DNA from: SAR324 cluster bacterium
GTDB taxonomy: Bacteria; SAR324; JACQKK01
Direction of reading: 5' to 3'
Assembly (NCBI GenBank): GCA_022574555.1
Contig: JACZRV010000015.1
Location: 1 to 47,121, forward strand
Length of the DNA stretch: 47,121 bases
In this document: piece after piece, positions 14,224 to 23,671 of the stretch
Numbering within the stretch: position 1 is the stretch's first letter
Layout of the letters: every line of letters begins with the position of its first letter
Position numbers and translations under genes: made by a program
The notes under the pieces: generated by a model
What the model saw: the letters and a program-made list of their open reading frames with translations, nothing else
Database searches by the model: none
What the model was told of the DNA's origin: nothing

Positions 14224-15534
14224 TTACAGAGTCGCCATCACCCGTTGCGCCGCTTCTACGGTACGCTCGAAATCCTGTTCTTCATGGGCGGTGGATATGA
14301 ACATCGCCTCATAGGCCGAGGGCGCGAAATAAATTCCCTCGTTCAGCATTCCGCGGAAAAACCGTATGTACGAATCATTGTCACTGGCTAGAGCATGGCC
14401 GTAATTACGCACCGTCCCCTCGCTGAAAAAAAATCCCATCATGCCACCGTAACAGGCAGTTTGCAGGGATTTTCCGCCCGCCCTGGCTGCCGCTGCGAAA
14501 GCATCCATTAGGTTCCGAGAGCGCTCGTCTAACTTCGGGTAAGGGTTTTCCTTCTCGAGAATCGTCAGGGTCGTGATGCCCGCCGCCATTGCCACCGGAT
14601 TGCCCGAAAGCGTGCCTGCTTGGTAGACCCCACCCAAGGGAGCGACCTGGGACATGATCTCCGCCTTACCTCCATACGCACCGACTGGAAATCCGCCACC
14701 GATTATCTTGCCGAACGTGGATATATCGGGAAACACCTGGAACAGCGATTGAGCACCACCCCAGGCCACGCGAAATCCGGTCATGACTTCATCGAAGACA
14801 AGCACAATCCCTTCTCTGTCGCAAAGCTCTCTCAATCCCCGTAAAAAGCCGGCATCCGGTTTGATGACACCCATGTTGCCTGGGATGACTTCGAGAATGA
14901 TCGCGGCAATTTGGCCGGAGTTCCTCAGCGAGAGATTTTCCACGCCTTGCAGGTCATTGAACTCGGCAATCAGAGTATCCTGGACTACTGCGGCCGGCAC
15001 ACCCAGGGAATCGGGCACTCCAAGCGTGGTCGCACCCGACCCGGCCTTCACCAACAAAGGATCCACGCTGCCGTGGTAACAACCGGCGAATTTGACGATC
15101 TTGTCCCGGCCCGTGTAGCCACGGGCCACTCGAAGAGCTCCTTGAGTGGCTTCATTGCCTGAGTTTACGAACCGGATCAATTCCACGCTCGGTACGGCGG
15201 ATTTGATTTTCGCGGCTAATGTGATTTCCGACTCCGTTGGCGCACCGAAGGAAGTACCGTTTCGGCAAGCGCGGATCACCGCCTCCAGAACGCGCTCATC
15301 GGCATGACCCAAAATCATCGGACCCCATGAGCCCACGTAGTCCAGATAGGAATTTCCGTCCGCGTCGAATATGTGAGAGCCCTTCGCCCTGGATATGAAC
15401 AACGGAGTCATTCCCACGGAGCGGAACGCACGAACAGGGCTGTTGACGCCGCCGGGAATATGGCGCTGCGCCTTTTCAAATAGCGATTCCGAGGTTGAAA
15501 TCGAGGCGGTTTCTGCTTTGGTCACCATTCGCAT
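14224..15534 (-). CDS. hemL: Glutamate-1-semialdehyde 2,1-aminomutase
   Basis: A 436-residue PLP enzyme that makes 5-aminolevulinate from glutamate-1-semialdehyde, the second step of the C5 haem pathway. The sequence shows the N-terminal 'iPGGVNSPVRAFRSVG' region, the cofactor site FVNSGNEATQGALRVARG, the DEVMTGFRV motif, and the PLP lysine in TFGKIIGGGFPVGA. Length matches the family. It lies just upstream of the F0 genes on the same strand and may be cotranscribed with them. An ATG at 15528 is an alternative start two codons in. Confidence 0.95.
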   Translation of the reverse strand: MRMVTKAETASISTSESLFEKAQRHIPGGVNSPVRAFRSVGMTPLFISRAKGSHIFDADGNSYLDYVGSWGPMILGHADERVLEAVIRACRNGTSFGAPTESEITLAAKIKSAVPSVELIRFVNSGNEATQGALRVARGYTGRDKIVKFAGCYHGSVDPLLVKAGSGATTLGVPDSLGVPAAVVQDTLIAEFNDLQGVENLSLRNSGQIAAIILEVIPGNMGVIKPDAGFLRGLRELCDREGIVLVFDEVMTGFRVAWGGAQSLFQVFPDISTFGKIIGGGFPVGAYGGKAEIMSQVAPLGGVYQAGTLSGNPVAMAAGITTLTILEKENPYPKLDERSRNLMDAFAAAARAGGKSLQTACYGGMMGFFFSEGTVRNYGHALASDNDSYIRFFRGMLNEGIYFAPSAYEAMFISTAHEEQDFERTVEAAQRVMATL

Positions 15535-15575
15535 TGCTCTACAGCTGCGGCCAATTTTCCTGCCCGCAAAATTTG

Positions 15576-17084
15576 TCAGAATTGGTATACAAATCGCGCG
15601 ATACCCTGGACCAAAAGTTCCCGTTTGTTATCGGGCACGGAGTAGTCATCGTATCGGAAGGCGGATCCTTGCTGAATGAGATTGGCTTCAAATTGAAGCC
15701 ACGCGCTTTTATGCAGGTAGAGGGTAAGCATGTTATCCCATTCGATGCCAATAGCATCGCGCTTTTTTCCTTTTTGGTCACGAATGGCGTGGTTGAATCG
15801 CAAATCATATATTCCCGCAGCATAGCCCACTTTGTTCCCATCCGGATCGGACGCATTCAGGAAAATACCCATGAGGCGGGTATTATTCACCGAATGGCCC
15901 AGCCCCGCTCCGCCATCCACCTCAGAATCCGTCCCGTTGAAATATAGGCGCGTTCCCCTGTATGAACCGGGCGTGATCTCCCAAAATCCCTTCAGGGTAC
16001 GCAAAAAATTTCCGCCATTTTTAGCCTTCCGTTCCGGGTCCCCACTGGCAGACATGATCCGAAATCCGAAGAGAAAACCAAGGGAGCGATATCCGATTTC
16101 GGATTCCCAAACGGCGCCCGCTATTTTTTCCCGGCGCCGGCGAATGGGGTCAATGTCATCAAAAGTCATTTCCTCAGTAATCCCTTGGCCCGGTACGCGG
16201 TAGGTATGATAAACACGTGAACCCTGGCTGGAGGTAATGTCGAAATTCAGGAAAAACGCGCCGGTCTCCCAGTTGAGCCGCAGACCGAAATAGTCGTGGT
16301 CGTGGGCATCGTAGAATATGGGTTGGTCAAGGTCGTCGGTAGCCAATTTCCCGTCGGATACCTCTGGAGTCTCGGATTGCAGACCCGGCCCCAGATTGCC
16401 CCCCAACGGCACGTCTCTTTCCGCGTACCAAAGACGGAAGATTTCCACTTCGAAGGCGTTTCGCAGCCCGTCGATTTGAGATTCCCAGCCGGTGTATTCC
16501 AGGGCGAGGTGGTGCACCCAGTCCCCAGCGGTATCGTTTATCCGAAACCCCCCGAACGGCATACACCACGTGCCTACCCGGCAATCGTAGGTATACCCCG
16601 GACCGATGGCGTTGAAAGTTTTCCCTCGCCGATCACCCAGCGAGACCTCGTGTTTGCCGAGGATCAAACCAGAATTTGGGTTGAAATTGTAACGCAAGAA
16701 AACTTCCCTGGCGTTGATGCCGGTTTGTTGCCCCTCGGGCAATCGATTTCGGTCGCTGGCCGGCTCCCGCCGGACATTGGCGTCATTGAACGGTTCTACT
16801 TCCGGTTCCAGGGTCAGGTGCAAAGAGATATCGCGGTGCATGACCGTGCGCAGCTTGAGACGAACGTCCTGGTGCATGCGAGTGCCCCCCAGATCCCGCG
16901 GAAGGTTTTTGGCATCGGTATCGGTCAGCCGCATGGCATAGTCGACCCCTGCGTCAATTCCCCGTATCAGGATCAATTGTTCTTCTTGTTCCGTATAGTC
17001 TCCCCTTTCCAATGGTGCGAAGTTGGTCTGGGCGGCCAATGGCCGGTCTCCAATTCCACAGGCCAACAAGCCACACATCGCCAT
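15576..17084 (-). CDS. Outer-membrane beta-barrel protein (alginate-export-like)
   Basis: A protein of about 502 residues with an export signal at the N-terminus (hydrophobic MAMCGLLACG, then PLAAQ) and a C-terminal phenylalanine (FVYQF) typical of outer-membrane barrels. Alternating hydrophobic and polar strands with aromatic girdles run through the whole length. The segment LILGKHEVSLGDRRGK recalls the 'GRQe...GdeRl' strand of alginate-export family porins, and acidic loops (DSEVDGG, NASDPDGNK) suggest cation-rich exterior loops. The longest frame starts with TTG at 17267 and would overlap the Nudix gene; ATG 17084 fits the signal peptide better. Substrate unknown. It lies 41 bases upstream of hemL on the same strand. 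Confidence 0.7.
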   Translation of the reverse strand: MAMCGLLACGIGDRPLAAQTNFAPLERGDYTEQEEQLILIRGIDAGVDYAMRLTDTDAKNLPRDLGGTRMHQDVRLKLRTVMHRDISLHLTLEPEVEPFNDANVRREPASDRNRLPEGQQTGINAREVFLRYNFNPNSGLILGKHEVSLGDRRGKTFNAIGPGYTYDCRVGTWCMPFGGFRINDTAGDWVHHLALEYTGWESQIDGLRNAFEVEIFRLWYAERDVPLGGNLGPGLQSETPEVSDGKLATDDLDQPIFYDAHDHDYFGLRLNWETGAFFLNFDITSSQGSRVYHTYRVPGQGITEEMTFDDIDPIRRRREKIAGAVWESEIGYRSLGFLFGFRIMSASGDPERKAKNGGNFLRTLKGFWEITPGSYRGTRLYFNGTDSEVDGGAGLGHSVNNTRLMGIFLNASDPDGNKVGYAAGIYDLRFNHAIRDQKGKKRDAIGIEWDNMLTLYLHKSAWLQFEANLIQQGSAFRYDDYSVPDNKRELLVQGIARFVYQF

Positions 17085-17208
17085 ACGGAACAGCCATACA
17101 AACCGGATTTTACGGATCGTGGAGATGCACGGTATCGGAGTAAGTGCCCCACACTGGATAGCATGGGGGCGATCCAGCGAGAGGAGTTCCGGGCCGTGTA
17201 CGATACGT

Positions 17209-18045
17209 CTACAACGCATCATATTCCGGATCCCAAGGGTGAACTGCGCGCTCTCCCCCATCGGCAAGGGGTATCAATTTGGGACGGACTAACGGTACCC
17301 GGCGATTGCGCAGTTCCGATATGGCTGCGTCGGTGCTGGCAAACGTTTCTAAAAGTTCCAAGTTTTTCACAGTGACGCTGACCATTTTAATCTTACCCGC
17401 CTTTTCCTCGTCCAACGCTTCTCGAGCAGTCAACCAGCGATGCCCGACGATTTCCCTCTGATCGGGACGAACATAGTGGCCGGGCGCGGCTTCGGCTAAG
17501 AAGAACCGTGTATCGAAACGTTTAGGGCGGCCTTCGGGCGTCACCCAATGAGCAAAATACGTCAGATCGTCGGTGGCAAGCCGCAACCCCCGCGCGGCCA
17601 CCCAATCGGCAAAATTTATTCGGCCATCCCGCATCTCGATTCTGGCCTGTTCGGTTTCAATTCTGTCCGCGTCATCCGGGTACCACCTCTGCCCTGCCTC
17701 CGATTTCGCGAGAAGAACTCCAACTTCCTCAAACGTTTCCCGAATCGCTGCGACAAAGTATCCAAGCGCTTTGTCGGCCGATGACTCAGATTCCAACATG
17801 CGCTTTGCTTCTTCGGGCGACAAGCCGTGGGCAAGGTTCATGGAACGTTGCGCGCTGTCTGCTTGTTCCAAAGCTCCTCCAGGGAATACGTAGGCTCCTG
17901 CCGCAAACGTGTCCCGGGAATTGCGCCGCACCATCAGCAGTTCTGGCCGGGGATATCCATCGGTTCTTTCCCGCATCAAGACCAGCGTTGCCGCTTCCCT
18001 CGGCTGCACCGGTTCGTTGGTCTTGGAGGAGTGATGCAAGTTCAT
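17209..18045 (-). CDS. Nudix hydrolase with a split Nudix box (NUDT19-like)
   Basis: A 278-residue Nudix protein. The catalytic half of the box is clear: AAIRETFEEVGVLL carries the RExxEExG residues that bind Mg2+. The leading part, VFPGGALE, lies about 45 residues earlier, with an inserted helical stretch (HGLSPEEAKRMLESESSADK) between. This split arrangement is known from the NUDT19 (RP2) branch, whose mammalian members hydrolyse coenzyme A derivatives. A C-terminal half with FDTRFFLAEAAPGH and WLTAREAL follows. The start at 18045 was preferred; a GTG at 18108 is possible and neither has a clear ribosome-binding site. CoA diphosphatase activity is inference. Confidence 0.8.
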   Translation of the reverse strand: MNLHHSSKTNEPVQPREAATLVLMRERTDGYPRPELLMVRRNSRDTFAAGAYVFPGGALEQADSAQRSMNLAHGLSPEEAKRMLESESSADKALGYFVAAIRETFEEVGVLLAKSEAGQRWYPDDADRIETEQARIEMRDGRINFADWVAARGLRLATDDLTYFAHWVTPEGRPKRFDTRFFLAEAAPGHYVRPDQREIVGHRWLTAREALDEEKAGKIKMVSVTVKNLELLETFASTDAAISELRNRRVPLVRPKLIPLADGGERAVHPWDPEYDAL

Positions 18046-18221
18046 TGTGATGCCAAGGAAAGGATCTGGGCGTGTCTTGCAAATAATGCCGCTGTTCCAG
18101 ACAACCACCGGCGGATCACGCGGCCTGCCAATTAATTGGCCCTTGCATTAGCCGGTAAGGCCTTGGGTCGTCCAGGAAAAATCCGCCTTTACTGATTATT
18201 GGGTGAATTATGGATAATTCT

Positions 18222-18542
18222 CTAGGACCCGGCGTGCAAGGACTTGCTGATCTTGACTCGATAATGATCGAGTACCTTGATCAGAGCATCAAAACTGCGG
18301 TCAATTGCCAATCTCAGTTCCGGGGCTGATTTCTTTGCGTGAAAGGTATCTCTGAACGCTTTCAGGTTGAGGGCGCACTCGTGCGACCTGAGTTTGTCAT
18401 GATATTCCAGGCGTATTTCCAGATCAGCTACGTCGGGATGATATCGCTTCAGCCGCTCTTGCACTTTACTGACTTTGTGCGCAATGGCTTTGTCGATCGC
18501 TTCGTTCGTGGCGATATTGGTCTTGGAAATTTCAGTTCGCAT
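18222..18542 (-). CDS. Ribosome hibernation promoting factor family (HPF/RaiA)
   Basis: A 106-residue protein with the beta-alpha-beta-beta-beta-alpha layout of HPF/RaiA factors, which bind the 30S decoding channel and silence or dimerise ribosomes in stationary phase. Matches to the family are the early AIDKAIAHKVSKVQERLKRY helix, strand pairs DLEIRLEYHD and CALNLKAF, HAKKSAPELRLAIDRSFDAL, and the terminal basic helix VLDHYRVKISKS. It is of the short form without a dimerisation domain. AAGGAG about 11 bases before the ATG fixes this start rather than one 35 codons upstream. Confidence 0.7.
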   Translation of the reverse strand: MRTEISKTNIATNEAIDKAIAHKVSKVQERLKRYHPDVADLEIRLEYHDKLRSHECALNLKAFRDTFHAKKSAPELRLAIDRSFDALIKVLDHYRVKISKSLHAGS

Positions 18543-18871
18543 CTTTGAAATTACTCCTTGAACCTTCCCTTGGCCGCCATGAGCGTCAATATGGCATCCC
18601 CCGCCTAAGTGTGGGGATTGCGACGTGAAATGCGCCATGGCAGTCAATTTGGAGCATCCCCATCGTCCTAACGATGTCTGGGGCCGATGAGATTTCTCCT
18701 ACTATGCCGGTCTATCTGCGCGCGTTCGGACCATGTCGTGGCACGACCTGCTATCCTCGCGATTTTCCTACGTATCCCATCTTACCCGCAATGGCGTCCG
18801 GTTTAAAGGGAAGAATATCTTGGTCCGGGGCTGATAATTCGCAAAACAGATCATCGGAGACAAATATGCCA
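18543..18871. other. Intergenic region between hibernation factor and leuB
   Basis: About 330 bases with no gene. Besides the hibernation-factor ribosome-binding site, it holds a 13-base palindrome GTCGTGGCACGAC at 18735-18747 (six-base arms, one-base centre), the size of an operator, roughly 190 bases upstream of the hibernation factor start. No promoter hexamers stand out. Confidence 0.4.
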
Positions 18872-19978
18872 CTACGGCTTTGAACCCACGGCTGGCCGGG
18901 GCAATGGCGCACGGGTCAGTGCGTTTAATACAAGTTCGCCCATTTCCGAGCAGCCGGCCAGCCGGGTTTTTCCGGTATGTATATCGGGGGTACGATGGGT
19001 CGATAATACTTCCGTAACTGCGGAAACGATGGCGTCTTCAATGTCTGCACGGTCGAACGTGTACCGAAACATCATGCCAATGGAGAGGATCGCCGCCAGC
19101 GGGTTCGCCACATCCTTGCCCGCGATATCCGGTGCGGATCCATGCACCGGCTCATAAAGCGCATGATTTTCACCCAGACTGGCAGATGGCAGCATTCCGA
19201 TGGATCCGGTTAGCATCGCCGCGACGTCGCTAAGTATATCGCCGAATAGGTTCCCTGTAACAATAGTATCGAATTGTTTCGGATCTCGGACGAGCTGCAT
19301 CGCCGCATTGTCGACGTACAAGTGCTCCAGGGCAATCTGGGGAAAGTCTTGGGAGACCCTCCGCGCGACGTCTCGCCAAAGAACCGACACTTCCAAGACG
19401 TTGGATTTATCAACCGAGCAGAGTCGCTTGCCGCGTTTGGACGCGATGTCGAAACCCACACGAACGATGCGCTCAATCTCGCTTTCGGAATAGACCATGG
19501 TATTGCGGGCAGTGCGGCGACCTTCGCTCCCTACAATTTCCCTGGGTTTTCCAAAGTAGATGCCCCCGGTTAACTCCCGAATCACCATCAGGTCCGTTCC
19601 CTCAACGATTTCTTTCTTGAGGGTAGAGGCATCAACGAGGTCTCCGTAAATTCGTGCGGGACGCAGATTGGCATACAGGTCCAGTTCTTCGCGCAGCCTC
19701 AAAAGCCCTTTTTCCGGCTTGGAATCCATGGGGAGGGCATCCCATTGGGGCCCGCCCACGGCACCCAATAAGATGGCATCCGCGCGGCGGGCGGCTTCCA
19801 ACGTATGTTCCGGCAGCGGGGAGCCGTGTTCCTCGTAGGCCCCGCCGCCGATGGAAGCTTCCTCGGTCTCCAGTTCGATTCCGGCCATATCTGCTGCGGC
19901 CAGTAATATCTTGAGCGCCTGCGCCGTAACCTCCGGTCCCACAAAGTCGCCTGGAAGGATCAATACCCGTTTCGTCAT
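18872..19978 (-). CDS. leuB: 3-isopropylmalate dehydrogenase
   Basis: A 368-residue NAD-dependent enzyme of leucine biosynthesis that oxidises and decarboxylates 3-isopropylmalate. Visible are the substrate arginines in LRLREELDLYANLRPARI, RELTGGIYFG with the catalytic tyrosine, the catalytic lysine in VDKSNVLE, the metal-site DNAAMQLVRDP and NLFGDILSD segments, and the NAD loop HGSAPDIAG. The first glycine loop reads LPGDFVGPEV instead of the usual GDGIGPE, a small departure at a conserved site. No other leu gene is adjacent. The ATG at 19978 begins with MTKR; a second ATG lies three codons upstream. Confidence 0.95.
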   Translation of the reverse strand: MTKRVLILPGDFVGPEVTAQALKILLAAADMAGIELETEEASIGGGAYEEHGSPLPEHTLEAARRADAILLGAVGGPQWDALPMDSKPEKGLLRLREELDLYANLRPARIYGDLVDASTLKKEIVEGTDLMVIRELTGGIYFGKPREIVGSEGRRTARNTMVYSESEIERIVRVGFDIASKRGKRLCSVDKSNVLEVSVLWRDVARRVSQDFPQIALEHLYVDNAAMQLVRDPKQFDTIVTGNLFGDILSDVAAMLTGSIGMLPSASLGENHALYEPVHGSAPDIAGKDVANPLAAILSIGMMFRYTFDRADIEDAIVSAVTEVLSTHRTPDIHTGKTRLAGCSEMGELVLNALTRAPLPRPAVGSKP

Positions 19979-20111
19979 CGGCCTCATCCATGTACCGAGT
20001 TAATTCTGATCGATGGGGCGCATCGCCCAAATCATACCGCAGACCCGCGCGCCAATCCTATACCGTCGTCGATATAATTTGGCCGGTCGCGATCGTCCCG
20101 CCGAATCGCGG

Positions 20112-20858
20112 TTATTTCAAACTGTAGCCCCCATCGACGAGAATAGTCTGACCAGTGGTGAAGGCGGCATCGTCCGAAGCCAGAAAAGCCACGGCTGCGG
20201 CGGTATCTTCGGGTGTGGCGAACCGATTCAGCGGCGTGCCGCTCTGTGTTGCTCTTTGATACTCCTTGGTCACGTGGGCCATCATATCGGTGGGAGTGTA
20301 CGCGGGGGCGACGCAGTTGACCCGGATCGCCGGTCCATACCGCTTGGCCATGGCCTTCGTGATGTTGATTACCGCAGCTTTGGATGCACTATAGGCGAGA
20401 GAATGGGGATCGCCCAGAAAGCCGAAGCGGGATGCGATGTTGACGATGGCACCGCCTTTGCCACCGGCCATGATTCGCGCCGCGGCACGAGAAGTAAAGA
20501 AGAGACCCTTCACGTTCACCGCGAACGTATCGTCCCAATGCTCTTCGCTGGTAGCCTCGATGGGTTCCTCGTATTCTACGCCGGCGTTATTGACCAAGAC
20601 ATCGATGCGCCCGAACGAGTGCACAACCCGTTGTATCATGTCGAGGACTGATTGCTCCCGGCGTACGTCCGCCTGCAATGCCACCGCGCGCGGTCCAATT
20701 GCTCTCACTTCTTGACAGACAGCCTCGGCGCGGTGTTGGTCGGTGAGGAAATTGATTGCGATATCGGCACCCTCCTTAGCCAGACGTAGCGCGATGGCCC
20801 GCCCGATGCCACGGCTGGCGCCGGTGACCAACGCGATTTTTCCCTTCAATCGGATCAT
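20112..20858 (-). CDS. Short-chain dehydrogenase/reductase (FabG-like)
   Basis: A 248-residue classical SDR. The NAD(P) loop is TGASRGIG (13-20), the structural NNAG is at 90-93, and the catalytic set is S143, Y156 and K160. The C-terminus keeps the 'PEDtAaavaFLaSddAaftTGqtilvDGGysl' pattern. N37 with F38 after the second strand suggests NADP preference, but that is weak. It follows an Ldh2-family dehydrogenase by about 130 bases on the same strand and may act in the same hydroxy-acid or sugar-acid pathway. The substrate cannot be assigned. Confidence 0.85.
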   Translation of the reverse strand: MIRLKGKIALVTGASRGIGRAIALRLAKEGADIAINFLTDQHRAEAVCQEVRAIGPRAVALQADVRREQSVLDMIQRVVHSFGRIDVLVNNAGVEYEEPIEATSEEHWDDTFAVNVKGLFFTSRAAARIMAGGKGGAIVNIASRFGFLGDPHSLAYSASKAAVINITKAMAKRYGPAIRVNCVAPAYTPTDMMAHVTKEYQRATQSGTPLNRFATPEDTAAAVAFLASDDAAFTTGQTILVDGGYSLK

Positions 20859-20987
20859 GGATCTTGGAATTGCGGCTGTCCCCAACTGATCTGTACGAAC
20901 CAGCGGATTTTCTAGCGGCCGCATTTTTTGGGTTTCGGTACCCAGTCGGCGGAAGGAGGCGGATCCCCCGACGGTTCGGTAAATCGA

Positions 20988-22073
20988 TTACGGACGAGGT
21001 AAGGGCGCCAGCGCCAGGGCCTCGAGCTTCGTGGGCAGATTGAGGATGTCCAGTTCCTTCTGAAGTTTGCGGACGGTTTCCGCGGCAAGGGGGATTCCGT
21101 CCCTGCGGCGCGCCTGCTCGCTGCGCACCTCCACCTCACCAGGGTAGAGCACCTCTTCGCCCGGTCGGCTTGGTGTGGCCTTCAGGTATGCGATCATTCG
21201 ATCCAATTCGTCCTTGAAACCGGCCAATGGCCGGAAAGCTTCCACATCTATGGCGATCATTAATGTACAATTATTGAAAACAGGGTCTTCCTCCCTGCCC
21301 ACAAAGCCGCCGCCGGTCAGAATACCGGCCAGCACTTCGACCAGGAATGCCATGAGATAACCCTTGTAGCCCTTGGCTCCGCCCAAGGGTAAGATCGCCC
21401 CGCCGTCGTAGAAATCCGTGGGACTCGTGGTCGGGTTGCCCTCTTTGTCCATGATGATGTTTTCCGGCATTTGCGCACCGGCGTCCCGCGCCACTTGCAG
21501 CTTGCCTTCGGCAACCGTGCTGGTGGCCATGTCGAAGTATACGGGCTCGTGGTCCGCGCTGGGAAAGCTCGCCGCGAAAGGATTGGTGGCAATGCGGCCC
21601 GCGATGCCTCCGAATGGCGCCACCCGCTGGGCGTATCCACCGGCTGACGTGCTGACCAGGCCGATCAATCCGGCCTTGGCCGCGGTTATGGCGTAATCGG
21701 CTAGCCGGCCCACATGCAAAAGATTAGTGACCCCTACGGCCGCGATGCCGTGTTGGCGAGCACGTTCGATGGCCATGGCCATGGTCTGTTCAGCGGCCAT
21801 TTGCCCGTAGCCCCAATTGCCGTCCACCAGGGCTGTCGCACCGTTATCCTTGATGATACTGATTTTGGCCCCCGGTTTCACACGGCCATCCCGGGTCCAG
21901 CCCATGTAGGTATAAATGCGAAGCACCCCGTGAGAATCGTGTCCGGCAAGATTGGAGGCGACCAGACGGGAGGCGACCAATCGTGCTTCCGCCTCCGGCG
22001 AGCCGGTCGCCTTGAACATGTCATAGGCGACGGACTCCAACGTCTCCGGAGCAAAGTGAAATGTGTCGGTCAT
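20988..22073 (-). CDS. Ldh2-family malate/L-lactate/ureidoglycolate-type dehydrogenase
   Basis: A 361-residue member of the Ldh2/MDH2/YlbC family, NAD(P)-dependent 2-oxoacid reductases with a fold unlike ordinary lactate dehydrogenase. Family signs are NLAGHDSHGVLRIYTY with the active-site histidine, GNWGYGQMAAEQTM, VTNLLHVGRLADYA, STSAGGYAQRVAPFGG, RIATNPFAASFP and GGAKGYKGYLMAFLVEVLAGILTGGG. The C-terminus RRDGIPLAAETVRKLQKEL is the usual ending. A decayed copy of the same ending lies 122 bases upstream (22196-22390). The exact substrate is not predictable from sequence. Confidence 0.88.
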   Translation of the reverse strand: MTDTFHFAPETLESVAYDMFKATGSPEAEARLVASRLVASNLAGHDSHGVLRIYTYMGWTRDGRVKPGAKISIIKDNGATALVDGNWGYGQMAAEQTMAMAIERARQHGIAAVGVTNLLHVGRLADYAITAAKAGLIGLVSTSAGGYAQRVAPFGGIAGRIATNPFAASFPSADHEPVYFDMATSTVAEGKLQVARDAGAQMPENIIMDKEGNPTTSPTDFYDGGAILPLGGAKGYKGYLMAFLVEVLAGILTGGGFVGREEDPVFNNCTLMIAIDVEAFRPLAGFKDELDRMIAYLKATPSRPGEEVLYPGEVEVRSEQARRRDGIPLAAETVRKLQKELDILNLPTKLEALALAPLPRP

Positions 22074-22195
22074 AGCTCGTTCTAAGCGCTGAGTGTTTGG
22101 TCGAATCGCCCCCCATGCGGATGCGAAGTGGATGGGAATGGATAACAGGGTCCGGTCGTGGATGCAACGCTGATATATCCAGTTGGCGAAGCGAT

Positions 22196-22390
22196 TCAAT
22201 CAAAAAGCGGTCGGAGCAATGCATCTTGATCAAGCCACATGGCGATCCCGAAACGATCGAGTTCGTCCTGTAAGTCGCTCGTGGTTCGCGCTGGAAGGGG
22301 AATCCCGTTTCGGCGGCGGTCGAACCCAGTGCGTTTTTCCACCTCCTTCGGATATCGTACCCGATCCTTCATGCCGCTAGGGTTCTCGCT
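22196..22390 (-). pseudogene. C-terminal remnant of an Ldh2-family gene
   Basis: The minus-strand frame ending at 22196 reads VRYPKEVEKRTGFDRRRNG followed by IPLPARTTSDLQDELDRFGI. It aligns with the intact neighbour's C-terminus (VLYPGEVEVRSEQARRRDG, then IPLAAETVRKLQKELDILNL) from about the PSGMKD/PSRPGE position onward. No catalytic region precedes it; sequence upstream in this frame is unrelated. It is best explained as the tail of a second Ldh2 paralogue that lost its body by deletion. Confidence 0.65.
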
Positions 22391-22626
22391 GGAGCCTGCA
22401 CGGCCAGTTCCCGTTCGCATAGTTTGAAAACCGGCCTGGGTCTGGACATTCGGGATGGAAAAAACTAGGAATGGTGCGACCGGCCGGCAGCCGGCGGAAC
22501 GTACCGCCGGTTGCAATTCAGGAAACAAACCCCTCGATGCCGCATCAAAGCAGCACTGATTATCACTACCCGCAGGCACGATGCGATGACGCGAATTTCC
22601 CGGTAGGCGGGAAAGGAGATGCAACT

Positions 22627-23598
22627 GTGAAGTTGGCATATTTATACCCGGGCAGACCGGATTTGAGTGATTTGGTTCCGCCGGACGTGGCGTATGTGGT
22701 GCTCGATGCGGGCCCGAACAATGAATGGAAAACGGAGGATCTGGACCTGTTGAAAGACGTGGATGCGTTGATGGTTTGGTCCGTAGTAGTTTCCCAGGAA
22801 GCCCTGGCGGCAGCGAGAAACGTGAAGATCATTCAGCGTATGGGGGTGGGCTACGACGTGCTGCAGCCGATTCTGGAGGCCGCCGCAAAGCGGGGAATCC
22901 CATGCTGCAATGTGGCCGGCTCGAACAAGGAGGCCGTGGCAGAACACGGAATGCTGCTCATACTCGCCGTCGTGCGCCAATTAACGCCGAACCATCAAGC
23001 TACGCTCCGGGCCGAGTGGCCCCGTCAACTCAGGGGTGAAATCTACCCTTTTGAGTTGGTTGGCAAAACCCTGGGCATCGTGGGATTGGGCAATACTGGG
23101 ACTGAACTGGCCAAGCGGGCTCGGGCTTTTGGAATGCGTATCGTTTACAACGATATCCGTCCGATCCAACCTGAGATCGTTTCGGCCCTGGAGGCGTCGT
23201 TCCTCGAAAAGGATGAATTGTTCGCCAAATCCGACGTGATCAGCATCAACACCGATCTCAACGAGGGCACGCGCAATCTTGCGGATGCACGGCGATTAGG
23301 ATTGATGAAACCCAAGGCCATTCTGGTGTGTTGCGCCCGTGGCGGCATCATCGACGAATTGGCACTCCGCGACGCCCTGAACAGTGATCGCATCGCCGGA
23401 GCGGGGATCGATGTCTTCGCCCCCGAACCCATCCGGCCGGACAACCCCTTGCTCGGGGCCAAGAATACCATACTTACGCCCCACATTGCCGGCGTGACAC
23501 AGGAATCCATGGTCCGTTCCTACGAGTGGGCTCACGAAAATGTAAGACGGGTGGTGGAACGGGATCAGCAGCCCCGCTGGATCGTCAACGGGCTATGA
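22627..23598 (+). CDS. D-2-hydroxyacid dehydrogenase (phosphoglycerate dehydrogenase-like)
   Basis: A 323-residue NAD-dependent dehydrogenase. From the chosen start the landmarks are GVGYDVL (73-79), the NAD loop GLGNTG (153-158), catalytic R238 in CCARGGIID, E267 in DVFAPEP, and H286 in TPHIAGV. The family reduces 2-oxoacids to D-2-hydroxyacids or the reverse. The start is GTG at 22627, eight bases after AAAGGAG (22612-22618); the longer frame to 22471 adds 52 low-quality residues. It is divergent from the Ldh2 gene and its remnant, and both enzymes handle 2-hydroxyacids, so a shared pathway is plausible. Substrate unknown. Confidence 0.88.
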   Translation: MKLAYLYPGRPDLSDLVPPDVAYVVLDAGPNNEWKTEDLDLLKDVDALMVWSVVVSQEALAAARNVKIIQRMGVGYDVLQPILEAAAKRGIPCCNVAGSNKEAVAEHGMLLILAVVRQLTPNHQATLRAEWPRQLRGEIYPFELVGKTLGIVGLGNTGTELAKRARAFGMRIVYNDIRPIQPEIVSALEASFLEKDELFAKSDVISINTDLNEGTRNLADARRLGLMKPKAILVCCARGGIIDELALRDALNSDRIAGAGIDVFAPEPIRPDNPLLGAKNTILTPHIAGVTQESMVRSYEWAHENVRRVVERDQQPRWIVNGL

Positions 23599-23671
23599 TC
23601 GGCGAGTGGTATGGGTCAGCCGTTGGGCTAAGCGGAGGAATTTCGCAGGGATTTACCAGTCGTATCGGGCC

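Noticed and set aside
16296..17375. 359-residue plus-strand open frame
   Set aside because: Antisense to the outer-membrane barrel gene, whose signal peptide and terminal phenylalanine support the minus frame.
20088..20110. CGCGAT...ATCGCG hairpin just after the SDR stop
   Set aside because: Short six-pair stem with an 11-base loop and no T-run; too weak to call a terminator.
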